Positions 7,912 to 16,559 of a DNA stretch of 30,828 nt are shown one piece after another. Position numbers and translations under genes: made by a program. Within the stretch, counting starts at the first letter, position 1; every line of letters begins with the position of its first letter. The notes below the pieces were generated by a model. The model saw only the letters and a program-made list of their open reading frames with translations. It was not told the DNA's origin and ran no database searches. The stretch lies in NCBI GenBank assembly GCA_016199405.1, contig JACQGS010000114.1, positions 1 through 30,828 on the forward strand, in the 5' to 3' direction. The stretch is from Chloroflexota bacterium (GTDB lineage Bacteria > Chloroflexota > Anaerolineae > UBA4142).

Positions 7912-8165
7912 ACCGCTGATCATCGGTGAACTCTCGCTCGATGGAATGGTGCGGCACACCCATGGTGTTCTGTCGATGGCAGCACTCGCGCGCGAAAAAA
8001 GATTCGATAGCCGGTTCGTTCCATCGAGCGATGCACCTGAGGCATCGCTCATCCCGAACCTGAATGTCTTTCCGATCGAAACTTTATTCGCGCTGGTCGC
8101 ACATTTGAACGGGATGCAACCCATTGCACCCTACCGTCCCGTGAGCGATTTTTCTTTCGATGCTA
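7912..8165 (+). pseudogene. Second, diverged yifB/comM fragment
   Basis: This stretch encodes LIIGELSLDGMVRHTHGVL through FALVAHLNGMQPIAPYRP, aligning with residues about 104-175 of the yifB fragment at 6706. The nucleotide sequence is similar but clearly diverged, so it is not a recent tandem copy. Homology starts and ends abruptly, with no start codon, ATPase core or C-terminus. It represents only the middle of the ChlI-like domain. It is the remains of a second yifB gene or of an old duplication; the downstream frame runs on without recognisable homology. Confidence 0.8.
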
Positions 8166-8227
8166 CTCAACGTGTTAGTGGCATTAGCACAGTTTTTGAT
8201 TTCTTCTGGCACGATTGCGGTGTCCAC

Positions 8228-8266
8228 AAAAACGTGCGGCAGGCTTATGCCCTGCCGCACGTTTTT
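8228..8266. terminator. Strong bidirectional terminator
   Basis: AAAAACGTGCGGCAGG (8228-8243) is the exact reverse complement of CCTGCCGCACGTTTTT (8251-8266), giving 16 pairs with a 7-base loop. With A's on one side and T's on the other, it can stop transcripts from both strands: the yifB region from the left and the long catabolic run ending at 8520 from the right. Confidence 0.88.
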
Positions 8267-8519
8267 ATTATCACTGGTTCGACGGGCGCCGGGTGCTCAG
8301 TGGTAATTATGTTACCCTCTTGCTAATCGCCCTATCGAATGAATGAAAATCGCGGACGCCGAGTCCACGGATGAAAGTGTGGCACACTAGCATGTTCTGG
8401 ATGACCCCGGTCGCTTCTGCAGCGATGATCGCAGGTATTGCAAACTGAACCAGCCACCTCCCGCGACCAAAAGCACGGTAGCGCGCCGCGATACGGATAA
8501 GGCGCGGCTCATCGCGATC

Positions 8520-10010
8520 TTACGCCAGGTTAGAAAAGCGGCTGGCAGCCGATGCTCCGGCAATGCGTCCGAAAACTGATCCAGCCATCAATCCAGACCC
8601 ACCCGCATAGTTGTAATAGAACAATCCCCCCAATAGTTCGCCTGCGGCATACAGTCCTGGAATCGGATGGTCTTCCGTATCCAGAACCTGGGCGTTCTTG
8701 TCAACGCGGAGGCCCCCAAAGGTGAATGTCAGTCCACAGGTAACGGCATATCCTTCGAAGGGAGGTTCGTCAATTCGGAGCGCCCAGTTTGATTTGGGAG
8801 GAGTAATTCCACGCGTTCGCTTGCCGTCCAAAACAGACGGATTGAAATCGCCGTCTTGCACTGACGCATTGTATTCCTCAATCGTCTGGCGCAAACCCTG
8901 TGGATCAATGGTCAATTCATCTGCCAATTGCTCGATGGTGTTCGCTCTTGCTTTAGTGACCTGCCGAATGCGGTATTCATCCCGAAGCATACGAATGACC
9001 TTGTTGTCAAAGATCTGGAATGCTAGACGTGCCGGTTGTTTCAGAATTTCGCGCCCGTATTTTGCATACGTATAGTTCCTGAAATCCGCACCTTCATCCA
9101 CGAAACGTTTGCCTTCGCGGTTCACAATGATACCGAGAGGGTACGAGTGCTTTTGATATCCATCGCCGACGGCAAGATCACCCATAGGCGGAGCTTGCAC
9201 GTCCCAGGCGACGGCGTGGCACGATGAGTAGTGACCGAAGGACTGCGCGCCAATATTGAGCGCCATCCGGATGCCTTCGCCAGTGTTAAAGCGGGTCCCG
9301 CGCACCTTCGCCAGTTCCCAGTCTTTGCCGAGATAGCGGCAGCGCATCTCCGCATTCGCCTGGAATCCACCTGACGCGAGGACGACGCTGCGGCAGCGGA
9401 TGGTTCTGCGCCCGCTTGAGTCCTGGATTTCCAAACCGATCACCCTCGCTTGATCATCCAGTTTGAGGTTCGTCGCCTTGCTTTCATAGAGAATTTCGAC
9501 GCCAGACTTTTCCGCAGTCCTGAAGAGCGCGTCAACCAGACCACGCCCGCCGCCATTCGCCTCGAGAATCAGATTCCCAAAAAAGTGGAATTTATTGCCC
9601 GACTTGAATGCCTGACGCCCGGTGGCGAGCATCCACTGCACGCCGTGTTGCTGCAGCCACGTCATGGTCGGAAAGGACTGTTTGACCAGAATATCTACGA
9701 GGGTTGGATCTGCCAGACCCTCGGTCATCTCTTCGCAATCGTCGGCGAATGCCCGCGCGTTGTAAGGGGGCACTTCGACCGCATCCATCTCGGCGGGCGA
9801 GTAGTTCGGCAGGAGCACCTTCATTTGTTCAAAGCTGTCGAACGCAAACCGGAAGAGTCCGCCGGTGAATGCCGAGTTGCCCCCACGTTCTTCAAAAGGC
9901 GCCTTTTCCAGAATCTCCACGCGTGCGCCCGCCTCGCGCGCCGTGATCGCCGCGCACAGCCCGGCGTTGCCGGCTCCCACGACAACGACATCGGATTCCG
10001 CTTCACGCAT
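8520..10010 (-). CDS. FAD-dependent dehydrogenase, TcuA/fumarate-reductase flavoprotein-like
   Basis: A 496-residue flavoprotein of the succinate dehydrogenase/fumarate reductase group. Residues 7-34 are the FAD-binding Rossmann motif (VVVVGAGNAGLCAA, ending EILEKAP), followed by ERGGNS at 41-46, which is typical of this group and particularly of TcuA, which oxidises tricarballylate to cis-aconitate. The C-terminal part has GLYAAGELLGG and NYAGGSGLMAG, the second FAD contact region. I chose the ATG at 10010 because GGAG sits 6 nt upstream; a nearby ATG at 10022 is possible. It is the last gene of the long minus-strand run, 14 nt after the aldehyde dehydrogenase. It probably desaturates a carboxylic acid or reduces an enoate; the substrate is unknown. 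No partner cytochrome (TcuB) is adjacent. Confidence 0.88.
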   Translation of the reverse strand: MREAESDVVVVGAGNAGLCAAITAREAGARVEILEKAPFEERGGNSAFTGGLFRFAFDSFEQMKVLLPNYSPAEMDAVEVPPYNARAFADDCEEMTEGLADPTLVDILVKQSFPTMTWLQQHGVQWMLATGRQAFKSGNKFHFFGNLILEANGGGRGLVDALFRTAEKSGVEILYESKATNLKLDDQARVIGLEIQDSSGRRTIRCRSVVLASGGFQANAEMRCRYLGKDWELAKVRGTRFNTGEGIRMALNIGAQSFGHYSSCHAVAWDVQAPPMGDLAVGDGYQKHSYPLGIIVNREGKRFVDEGADFRNYTYAKYGREILKQPARLAFQIFDNKVIRMLRDEYRIRQVTKARANTIEQLADELTIDPQGLRQTIEEYNASVQDGDFNPSVLDGKRTRGITPPKSNWALRIDEPPFEGYAVTCGLTFTFGGLRVDKNAQVLDTEDHPIPGLYAAGELLGGLFYYNYAGGSGLMAGSVFGRIAGASAASRFSNLA

Positions 10011-10024
10011 AATAGGCTCCATTC

Positions 10025-11452
10025 TTATGAATTCATTTTGAGGACCAAAAGTTTGGGTTCGGTCATCTCTTCGATGGCATAGCGCGGACCTTCGCGACCC
10101 ATGCCCGATGCTTTCACCCCGCCGTACGGCATGTGTTCCCCGCGATAGGTTGATGCATCGTTGACGATCAGCCCGCCCACGTCGAGCTTTTCGTACGCGC
10201 GCAGGATCAGCTTCATGTTTTGTGTGAACAGGCCGGCTTGCAGACCGTACGGCGTGTTGTTCACTTCGCACAGCGCCGCGTCATAGTCCGTATAGCTTTC
10301 GACCGTGACCAACGGTGCGAACGCCTCCAGGCATCTGACCTTCATGTCGGCGGTGGTTTTGGTGAGGATGGTCGGTTCGACCAATGCATCTCGGCGTTTG
10401 CCGCCGATCAATACGCGCGCGCCAGAGCCAACCGCTTCGTTGATCCAGGCTTCGGTTCGTTCCGCCGAGGCGCGGTCAATCATTGGACCGATGTCGGTGC
10501 CGTCCGCAAATGGATCACCCAAACGTAACTTGGCCGTGTTCGCCAGAAATTCTTTCTCGAAATGGCTGCAGACTTGCGCGTGCACGAAAATACGTTGGAC
10601 GGAGATACATGCCTGACCCGAATAATAAAAGGCAGCCGTCGTGAGTTTTTTCGCGGCATCTTCAAAATTCGCGTCTTGATGGACAATCACCCCGGCGTTG
10701 CCGCCGAGTTCGAGCGTGATGCGCTTGTTGACGGCTGCACGCTTCAGTTGCCAGCCGACCTCGGCGCTGCCGGTGAAGGTGATCATGCGCACCCGGTCGT
10801 CGGCGCCCAGAACCTCGGCTTGGTGACCGGACATTGGCAGGACGCTGAGCGCCTTGGGTGGAAAACCCGCCTCCAGGAGTACTTCGCCAAGGATCAACGC
10901 CGTCAGTGGCGTTTTGGACGCTGGCTTGAGGATGACTGCATTTCCGGCGGCGATCGCCGGTGCAACCTTGTGCGCGACGAGATTCAACGGGCGATTGAAT
11001 GGCGAGATGCAGAGCACCGGACCAAGCGGAAAACGCCGCCAGATCGCAAAGCGTCCTTCATCGCCCGCGCGCAGGTCCAATGGAATGACCTCACCTTCGA
11101 TACGCTTGGTCTCTTCCGCGGCGATCTGGAACGTATCCACGCCGCGATCCACCTCGGCAAGAGATTGAGGGTAGGGTCTCCCACCCTCATAGGTAATCGT
11201 CCTGGCGATTTCCTCTTTGCGCTTTTTGAGCAAGCTCACGGCTTTGGTCAGAATTTCTGCGCGGGCGAATGCCGAGAGACGCCGCGTCTCCTCAAAACCC
11301 TCCTGTGCTCGCGCGAGCGCGAGTTCCAATTCAGCGTCCGTAGGGCGATAGGTGTGCCCGATCACGGAATCGTCGTAGGGATAATGCACCTCGAGCGGCG
11401 CTTTGGATTTGCGCCATTCACCGCCGACGATATAGGGATATTCCTGACGCAT
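10025..11452 (-). CDS. NAD(P)-dependent aldehyde dehydrogenase
   Basis: A complete 475-residue aldehyde dehydrogenase. The catalytic residues are visible: N153 (SPFNRPLN), K176 (VILKPASK), E248 (TLELGGN) and nucleophile C282 (YYSGQACIS). The glycine-rich coenzyme loop is FTGSAEVG. The ATG at 11452 has AAGGAG at 5 nt; the GTG at 11458 would be too close to that site. It oxidises an aldehyde to an acid, or to an acyl phosphate/thioester in some relatives. Sequence style recalls the lactaldehyde/phosphonoacetaldehyde group, but this is not enough to name a substrate. It lies 9 nt after the LLM oxidoreductase and before the TcuA-like protein, so the three may act in sequence on one carbon skeleton (inference). 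Confidence 0.93.
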   Translation of the reverse strand: MRQEYPYIVGGEWRKSKAPLEVHYPYDDSVIGHTYRPTDAELELALARAQEGFEETRRLSAFARAEILTKAVSLLKKRKEEIARTITYEGGRPYPQSLAEVDRGVDTFQIAAEETKRIEGEVIPLDLRAGDEGRFAIWRRFPLGPVLCISPFNRPLNLVAHKVAPAIAAGNAVILKPASKTPLTALILGEVLLEAGFPPKALSVLPMSGHQAEVLGADDRVRMITFTGSAEVGWQLKRAAVNKRITLELGGNAGVIVHQDANFEDAAKKLTTAAFYYSGQACISVQRIFVHAQVCSHFEKEFLANTAKLRLGDPFADGTDIGPMIDRASAERTEAWINEAVGSGARVLIGGKRRDALVEPTILTKTTADMKVRCLEAFAPLVTVESYTDYDAALCEVNNTPYGLQAGLFTQNMKLILRAYEKLDVGGLIVNDASTYRGEHMPYGGVKASGMGREGPRYAIEEMTEPKLLVLKMNS

Positions 11453-11461
11453 CGTCACTCC

Positions 11462-12466
11462 TTACTTTTGAAAGACTGGTAGAACCGACTTGCCAAGGAG
11501 TCTCACGCCTTGCAAAATCCAATTCAATGGCATTTCGGGGCGATTGATCTGTATGAGCAGCCAATCCAATTGCAGTTCAGTCCGATACCGTGTGATTTCC
11601 TTGATGAACGTTTCTGGACCTCCGACAATAAAGCGATCGCGCAGCAACAAATCAAAATCCTGCGTCAGTTCGCCGGGGCGTCCCATGGCATCTTCTTTGC
11701 CCCAGCGCGCATATTGGGCGTAAAACCGTTGCAGAAAAGGGCGCGCTTGCTCCAGCGCGGTGGCGTTGTCCTTGGCAATGTAGGCGTCGCGCAGCAATAC
11801 GCGCTGGATCTTCTTGGGGTCTTTACCGGCTGCAACGAGTGCCCGGTCGTAGACCGCGACCTGTGCCTTTAACGCGGCGAGCGTTGCGTACGGTCCCATC
11901 GCCCACGCGTCGCCAATCACGGCGATGCGGCGGACTGCTGCCTCCGAATTGCCCCCAACCCACATCGGTGGACGCGGCTTTTGCAATGGTTTGGTCGAAA
12001 GGGAGACATCGCGCAGGCGAAAGTTCTTGCCTTCGAACGTCACACGGTCTTCCGTCCACAAACGTTTGACGAGTTCGACGCTCTCTTCCAGCCGCGAGAC
12101 GCGCCGCGCTTTGGGAATGCCAAATGTCGCAAACTCGACATCGCGATAACCCATCACCGCGTTGCAGATGAATTTGCCTCCCGACAGCACGTCGAGACTC
12201 GCCGTCTGCTCGGCGAAATCAACCGGGTTCACCAGCGGGAGGATGAACGAGGCGCCCAGCAGCATGTCGGGGACTTGGCCGGTGAGGCGGGCGAGCATTG
12301 GGATTGGCTGCAACGTCTGGTATTCGGTGAGATAGTGATGCCCCGTCCACACCATGTCAAAGCCGGCTTCCTGCGCCGCGTACGCATGCGCGATGACCGA
12401 TTGAGCCATCTCGACCGGTGATTGGTTGTGCGGATAGTGTGGGTAATAGACGCTGGCAAAGCGCAT
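11462..12466 (-). CDS. LLM-class flavin-dependent oxidoreductase (luciferase-like)
   Basis: A 334-residue TIM-barrel flavoenzyme of the bacterial luciferase superfamily. Family marks are the N-terminal AAQEAGFDMVWTGHHY, the LGASFILPLVNPVDFAEQ strand-helix, DVLSGGKFICNAVMGY, and KPRPPMWVGGNSEAAVRR. Members use FMNH2 with oxygen as monooxygenases or coenzyme F420 as hydride-transfer enzymes; the sequence alone does not decide. The ATG at 12466 follows AGGTGA that overlaps the M24 stop, only 4 nt apart, so the two are probably co-translated. The presence of two FrhB-type proteins in the same run makes an F420 link conceivable but unproven. Confidence 0.9.
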   Translation of the reverse strand: MRFASVYYPHYPHNQSPVEMAQSVIAHAYAAQEAGFDMVWTGHHYLTEYQTLQPIPMLARLTGQVPDMLLGASFILPLVNPVDFAEQTASLDVLSGGKFICNAVMGYRDVEFATFGIPKARRVSRLEESVELVKRLWTEDRVTFEGKNFRLRDVSLSTKPLQKPRPPMWVGGNSEAAVRRIAVIGDAWAMGPYATLAALKAQVAVYDRALVAAGKDPKKIQRVLLRDAYIAKDNATALEQARPFLQRFYAQYARWGKEDAMGRPGELTQDFDLLLRDRFIVGGPETFIKEITRYRTELQLDWLLIQINRPEMPLNWILQGVRLLGKSVLPVFQK

Positions 12467-12470
12467 CGCG

Positions 12471-13814
12471 TCACCTGATTCTTGGAATCAGCAGCCACTG
12501 CTCCTGCGGCGGAACAAAATATTCGACCTGTCCGTTGCCGACAACGCGCCCCTGCTCCTCAATATGCGATTCGACCGTGCGTCCCTCCCATTCGGGCACC
12601 GGCGTCGCCACATGCAGTTCAATCGAATACCAGTGTCCCAGACCCATGGCATAGCGCACGCGATCGCCAAATGCCATCGGCCAGTCTTCGGCGACGCGTG
12701 CGCCGATCCCGTGAATGCTGTTGCCAATCGAGTGAGTGTAATTGCCAAACCCCGGCTCGTTCCCCTCGGCGCGCATCCTGCCGCCGGTGGGATGGAGGAT
12801 CTCATATCCGCGCGCCGCTGCCAGGTCGGCGCACGCCTGCCACACCTGCGTGCCGATCGCGCCCGGCTTCATTTGACTGGTAATCAGGTTGCGCATGCGC
12901 ACCGTCTCGGCGTAGGCGTTTCGCAGTACGGTGGGCGGTGCGGTCTCACCCTCGTGGCGGATGTACGCCGCGCGCTTCATGTCGTTGTGATAGTTGAGAA
13001 ATCCTAACCCTGCGTCAATGTGAATGTAATCTCCTGGCTGCACGCGTTCCTTGCCGGTATTCTGCTCATAGTTATAACCGCGCCGGCTGAGCCGTACTCC
13101 CGGCAGGAGCGACGGTCCTAGCCCTAGGTCGCCGGCAACCTGACGCATCCACCAATAGATGTCCTCCGGCGTGGTGACCCCCGGCTGGATGACCTGCTCG
13201 CTCAGCGCCGTTTCAAGCCAAGTCGCCGTCCATCCGCACAGCCGGCGGTACAGCTCGATTTCCGCGGGCACGCGCGTGGTGCGGTAATCGCGCGCAACCA
13301 GTTCCGCGCTCACCAGCCGTTCGCGGTACTCGGGCGCGAGCGCCTGTTCCAAATAGCGGCGCAGTTCGTACGTCAGCCCGTCTGCCATCGGGAGGGTAGG
13401 CGAGCAATTGATGGCGATGCGTCCGGGATTCCGCTTTTCAATAGCGGCTTTGAGATGCGGCGCGAGCCCCGCCGGATCATAGCCGTAAAATATCACCTCA
13501 TCGAAGAGGTCCGGGATGATCGTCTCGCGAAAACCGTGCGAGTTGATCGCGACCCTTTCGATGCTGCCTGCGCCACGGTCGAAAAACATGTGCGCGGTGC
13601 GCACCCCGCCGCTGTCGCCGCCGAGGTCAACCAGCATAGGATCCGGATTGAATTCCCGATCTAGAATCAACCACAGGTCAATGCCGTGATTGCGCATCGC
13701 CTGCGGCAGCGCCTGTTCGTATTTTTGTTTGGTGATCGCGTGCCGGATCGCGACCGACTCTTTGACACTTGGGATACCCAGGCGTTCCTTTGTCAATATG
13801 GAATCAATTGGCAT
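12471..13814 (-). CDS. M24-family metallopeptidase (Xaa-Pro peptidase-like, pita-bread fold)
   Basis: A 447-residue protein with an N-terminal creatinase-like domain (about 1-180) and a C-terminal pita-bread domain. The five metal ligands can be placed: D267 (YIHIDAGLGF), D278 (YHNDMKRAA), H361 (THSIGNSIHGIG), E399 (WYSIELHV) and E419 (ESHIEEQG), with H368 as the catalytic histidine. It should cleave a bond next to proline or a related imide or amide substrate. The start is the ATG at 13814, 8 nt after the SDR stop; the frame is open upstream but there it overlaps the SDR gene. The motif HSIG replaces the common HGIG, and the active-site region is rich in aromatic residues, so a specialised substrate is likely (inference). 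Confidence 0.88.
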   Translation of the reverse strand: MPIDSILTKERLGIPSVKESVAIRHAITKQKYEQALPQAMRNHGIDLWLILDREFNPDPMLVDLGGDSGGVRTAHMFFDRGAGSIERVAINSHGFRETIIPDLFDEVIFYGYDPAGLAPHLKAAIEKRNPGRIAINCSPTLPMADGLTYELRRYLEQALAPEYRERLVSAELVARDYRTTRVPAEIELYRRLCGWTATWLETALSEQVIQPGVTTPEDIYWWMRQVAGDLGLGPSLLPGVRLSRRGYNYEQNTGKERVQPGDYIHIDAGLGFLNYHNDMKRAAYIRHEGETAPPTVLRNAYAETVRMRNLITSQMKPGAIGTQVWQACADLAAARGYEILHPTGGRMRAEGNEPGFGNYTHSIGNSIHGIGARVAEDWPMAFGDRVRYAMGLGHWYSIELHVATPVPEWEGRTVESHIEEQGRVVGNGQVEYFVPPQEQWLLIPRIR

Positions 13815-13822
13815 AGTCTGCT

Positions 13823-14644
13823 CTATCGGGATCGCGTCGGGGCTTCCAAATCCTTGAGGAGGTCTTCGCCGATCCGCAGTGTGGAGAGGAGCGCCCCGTC
13901 GACGGGAATGAACGTTCCGCTGATGTAAGCCGATTCGTCGCTCGCCAGAAAAAGGACCAACTGGGCGGCTTCCTCTGGTGTACCCATCCGTCCCATCGGT
14001 TCCTTGTCCACGATTTTCCATCGCCCATCCTGGGTTTGCCCCTTTGCCAGGTGCGCCGGGTTCGGATAGACGAACATATCTACACTGCCGGGTGCGATCG
14101 AGTTGACGCGAATGCGGTCCAGCCCGAATTCAATTGCCATCGCGTTAGTCAGCCCAATCAGCGCGGCTTTGGATGCTGCGTACGCCGCCGCGGTGCCGCG
14201 CGTGCGCAGGGCATGCACTGACGAGGTGTTGATGATGCTCCCACCTTTGGCCTGCAGCATGTACGGAATCGCCGCGCGCGACATGAGAAACGCCCCCTTG
14301 ACATTCACGTCCATCATGCGGTCCCAGTCCTCTTCCGAAAATTCGAGCAGCGATCCATAGTTGCTGAAACCGGCGTTGTTGAACAGGATGTTCACGCCGC
14401 CGAACGTCTCGACGGTTTGGCTGACCAGGCGCGCGCAGTCGGACGCGCGTGAGACGTCCGTTTGGACGTAGATCGCTTCGCCTCCCTGTTCGCGGATGAG
14501 ACGGGCCACCTCGGTTCCGCCGGCAACGTTGCGGTCGCTCGCCACGGCGACCCGCGCGCCTTCCTTCGCGAACAACAGCGCGGCTGTACGCCCGATTCCC
14601 GAAGACGCGCCGGTGATGATCGCGACTTTGCCATCCAGTCTCAT
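13823..14644 (-). CDS. Short-chain dehydrogenase/reductase (SDR)
   Basis: A 273-residue classical SDR. Residues 11-18 are the cofactor motif TGASSGIG, 89-92 are NNAG, and the catalytic set is N114, S141/S142, Y155 and K159 (YAASK). The C-terminal ISGTFIPVDGA is typical of the family. It interconverts an alcohol and a ketone with NAD(P). The ATG at 14644 follows GGGAGA. It lies 12 nt after the FrhB-type flavoprotein and 8 nt before the M24 peptidase. The substrate is unknown. Confidence 0.94.
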   Translation of the reverse strand: MRLDGKVAIITGASSGIGRTAALLFAKEGARVAVASDRNVAGGTEVARLIREQGGEAIYVQTDVSRASDCARLVSQTVETFGGVNILFNNAGFSNYGSLLEFSEEDWDRMMDVNVKGAFLMSRAAIPYMLQAKGGSIINTSSVHALRTRGTAAAYAASKAALIGLTNAMAIEFGLDRIRVNSIAPGSVDMFVYPNPAHLAKGQTQDGRWKIVDKEPMGRMGTPEEAAQLVLFLASDESAYISGTFIPVDGALLSTLRIGEDLLKDLEAPTRSR

Positions 14645-14656
14645 GAGTCTCTCCCG

Positions 14657-16171
14657 CTAGGACCGGCTCACTGCCTGGGCGCGCTTATCGCGCGTCTTGC
14701 GCTGCCGCTCCAGAACCTTGTCGAGCACCTGATCGGTAATCTCGGTTTTCTTTCCGCTGGTGATCTTGCCAAACAAGCCCGACCAGTTGGGCCACGTCTC
14801 GCCGGCAAAGAGCTGGCGGCTCGCCCAGACGACCCCAAACCCCCACTGCAGCCGTACCGGCAGCCGCGTGTAGAACGCGCGAAACCAGCGCTGTTTTGCC
14901 AGCCAGCGCAGGAGCAGGAAAAAGCGGCGGTCGAATTCGCTGCGCCAGTAGGACGACGGGTCGCGATAGCTCGCGCCGTAATCCGGATGCGGCAACTCCT
15001 TGCGCTTGCGGTCGTCAATCAGCGTGAATGTCACGCGCTTTTTCACATTGTGCCGGATGCGGTCATGCCGGTTGCCGTCGAAATCGTAGATGGTGGGGTC
15101 CACGTCAACATACCCTTTTTCGATCGCGCCGTGCATGACTTCCACGCCCAGGTCGGAACGCACAAAGGCGATTGACATCTTTTGCATATAGTCGCCGATA
15201 GTGATGTCAGCAAGGTTGGCGAAAAAGTCAATGCACAGAGTGCAGCCGCCCGACTCGTACAGCGGGTCGAGCCGGCGAATGTCCGAACCAAAGTGACCGA
15301 GCGTGCCGCGCACCTCGCCATTCTTGAGGGCTGCTATCGCCGAACTGCCGGCACCGCCGCGAAAACTGAATTTCGTCACCTCTCTTGGCTCATTGATGCC
15401 CATATCGCGCAGCAGTTGCAGCGTGTAACCCGGCACGCGGTTTCCGCCGCACATCAGTCCCATCGTAAAGATGATCTGCTTGACCATTTCCGGTCCGGGG
15501 TCCGGCGCAAACTGGGCGTTGCGGATGCCGTTGATGTGACAGCCCGATCCGACCAGCGCATATTTCTTGTGCGGTTCAAGACGGATCTGCTGAAGGATCT
15601 GATTGATCGGCACGGTCACATAGTGCGAGCTGGTGTTGGCAAGCATCTCATCGCGATTCCGCACGATTCTTGGAATAACCTTCCATGGTTCTGTCTCGCT
15701 CATCCCGCACATGATTACCCCGTCCACGCGACCGCTTTCCAGCAGGTAGATGCTAAGCCCGGAGATCAAGCCTCCGCCGGCGGCGCTCTTCCAGATCCGG
15801 CGGTCGGTCATGTGTCCGCCGTAGGTCTCTTTGACCGCGCCAGCCAGTTCGTCCGGGGTAGGGGCGCGCCCAAAGAGCTTGATCGAGTATTCTTCCAGAT
15901 ATTCGTGCTCGCGCGGGCAGGCGCGCACGCACAGAGTACAATCTACGCACTCGCGCCCCTGAACCAGCGCGGGCAGAGGATGCTCCTCTCCCCGCATCTC
16001 AAGACACGCGACCGGACAAATGCCGACGCACACACCGCACTGGAGGCAGAGGTCCTGATCAACTACGTCGGCGACGAGGCGGTCAAAGTCGGTCATGCCC
16101 TGGCGCCGATGATCTTGAAAATCAAGGGCGTTCTCGTCGAGAAATTTCAATGGTGGATTAGCTTGCATCAT
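14657..16171 (-). CDS. Coenzyme F420 hydrogenase/dehydrogenase beta-subunit family protein with two 4Fe-4S clusters (copy 1)
   Basis: A 504-residue soluble iron-sulfur flavoprotein. Residues 42-85 hold two ferredoxin clusters: C42/45/48/52 and C75/78/81/85. The FrhB N-terminal domain follows (WKSAAGGGLISGLS, about 127-140), then the FrhB C-terminal domain with VGSGCHINGIR (C211), CGG at 241, and C310xxC313 followed by ADITIGD. Relatives pass electrons between ferredoxin and F420 or another flavin-type acceptor, or reduce organic substrates. The canonical PCQ motif is GCH here. A further 120-residue tail follows the domain. The ATG at 16171 has AGGGAAG close upstream. A paralogue lies at 28632. 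It sits between the cupin and SDR genes. The partner and substrate are unknown. Confidence 0.88.
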   Translation of the reverse strand: MMQANPPLKFLDENALDFQDHRRQGMTDFDRLVADVVDQDLCLQCGVCVGICPVACLEMRGEEHPLPALVQGRECVDCTLCVRACPREHEYLEEYSIKLFGRAPTPDELAGAVKETYGGHMTDRRIWKSAAGGGLISGLSIYLLESGRVDGVIMCGMSETEPWKVIPRIVRNRDEMLANTSSHYVTVPINQILQQIRLEPHKKYALVGSGCHINGIRNAQFAPDPGPEMVKQIIFTMGLMCGGNRVPGYTLQLLRDMGINEPREVTKFSFRGGAGSSAIAALKNGEVRGTLGHFGSDIRRLDPLYESGGCTLCIDFFANLADITIGDYMQKMSIAFVRSDLGVEVMHGAIEKGYVDVDPTIYDFDGNRHDRIRHNVKKRVTFTLIDDRKRKELPHPDYGASYRDPSSYWRSEFDRRFFLLLRWLAKQRWFRAFYTRLPVRLQWGFGVVWASRQLFAGETWPNWSGLFGKITSGKKTEITDQVLDKVLERQRKTRDKRAQAVSRS

Positions 16172-16188
16172 CTCTTCCCTTTCCCCAT

Positions 16189-16548
16189 TCAGCGTTTCAT
16201 ATCGCTGGGTGGACCCGCCACCACGATCGTCACGAGGTCCTCGAATCCCGTATTGAAGAGCCCATGCACGATGCCCGGCGGAATGAAAACGCACATGCCC
16301 GGTCTGATCACGTGCCGCGCCCCGTCCAGTTCGATGACCCCTTCGCCGCGGATGACATAATAGATATTCTCGGCGCGCTCGTGTTTGTGGGCAAAGATCT
16401 GCCCCTGCGGACGCGTAATCGCCACGCGAAAGTCGAAATACTGAGTCTCGCTGTTCTCTGGATTCAGCAGCAGTTTGGAATAGCTCGATTCGTGACCGGG
16501 CGGCAGAATCCAGTTCAATTCCTCGGCGCGTACGATTTTGGCAGGCAC
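16189..16548 (-). CDS. Small cupin-domain protein
   Basis: A 119-residue single-domain cupin. Motif 1 has H54, H56 and E60 (AHKHERAENIYYVIRGEG) and motif 2 has H95 (VFIPPGIVHGLFN), the usual metal-binding set. The frame is open far upstream, but the start is the GTG at 16548 because AAGGAG lies 7 nt before it; earlier starts would overlap the aminotransferase. Gap to that gene is 11 nt. Cupins of this size are sugar/acid isomerases, dioxygenase-like enzymes or binding proteins; which it is cannot be told. Confidence 0.88.
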   Translation of the reverse strand: MPAKIVRAEELNWILPPGHESSYSKLLLNPENSETQYFDFRVAITRPQGQIFAHKHERAENIYYVIRGEGVIELDGARHVIRPGMCVFIPPGIVHGLFNTGFEDLVTIVVAGPPSDMKR

Positions 16549-16559
16549 AGGCACACTCC

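Noticed and set aside
8307..8519. Open frame of 70 codons directly after the TAA of the TcuA-like gene, in the same frame
   Set aside because: No start codon with a ribosome site and no product recognised. The stop is TAA, so selenocysteine read-through does not apply. Probably chance openness in GC-rich DNA or decayed coding sequence.
10011..10271. Longer start for the TcuA-like gene
   Set aside because: It would overlap the aldehyde dehydrogenase by some 245 bases, and the family N-terminus with the FAD motif begins right after the ATG at 10010.
10562..11482. Plus-strand open frame (306 codons) opposite the aldehyde dehydrogenase
   Set aside because: The opposite strand has all catalytic residues of an aldehyde dehydrogenase; this frame is an antisense shadow.
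13815..14021. Longer start for the M24 gene
   Set aside because: It would overlap the SDR coding sequence, and the residues have no family similarity.
15182..16360. Long plus-strand open frame (about 390 codons) opposite the FrhB-type gene
   Set aside because: It mirrors codon bias of the minus-strand gene, which has clear iron-sulfur and FrhB motifs. The antisense product is arginine/alanine-rich without any recognisable domain.
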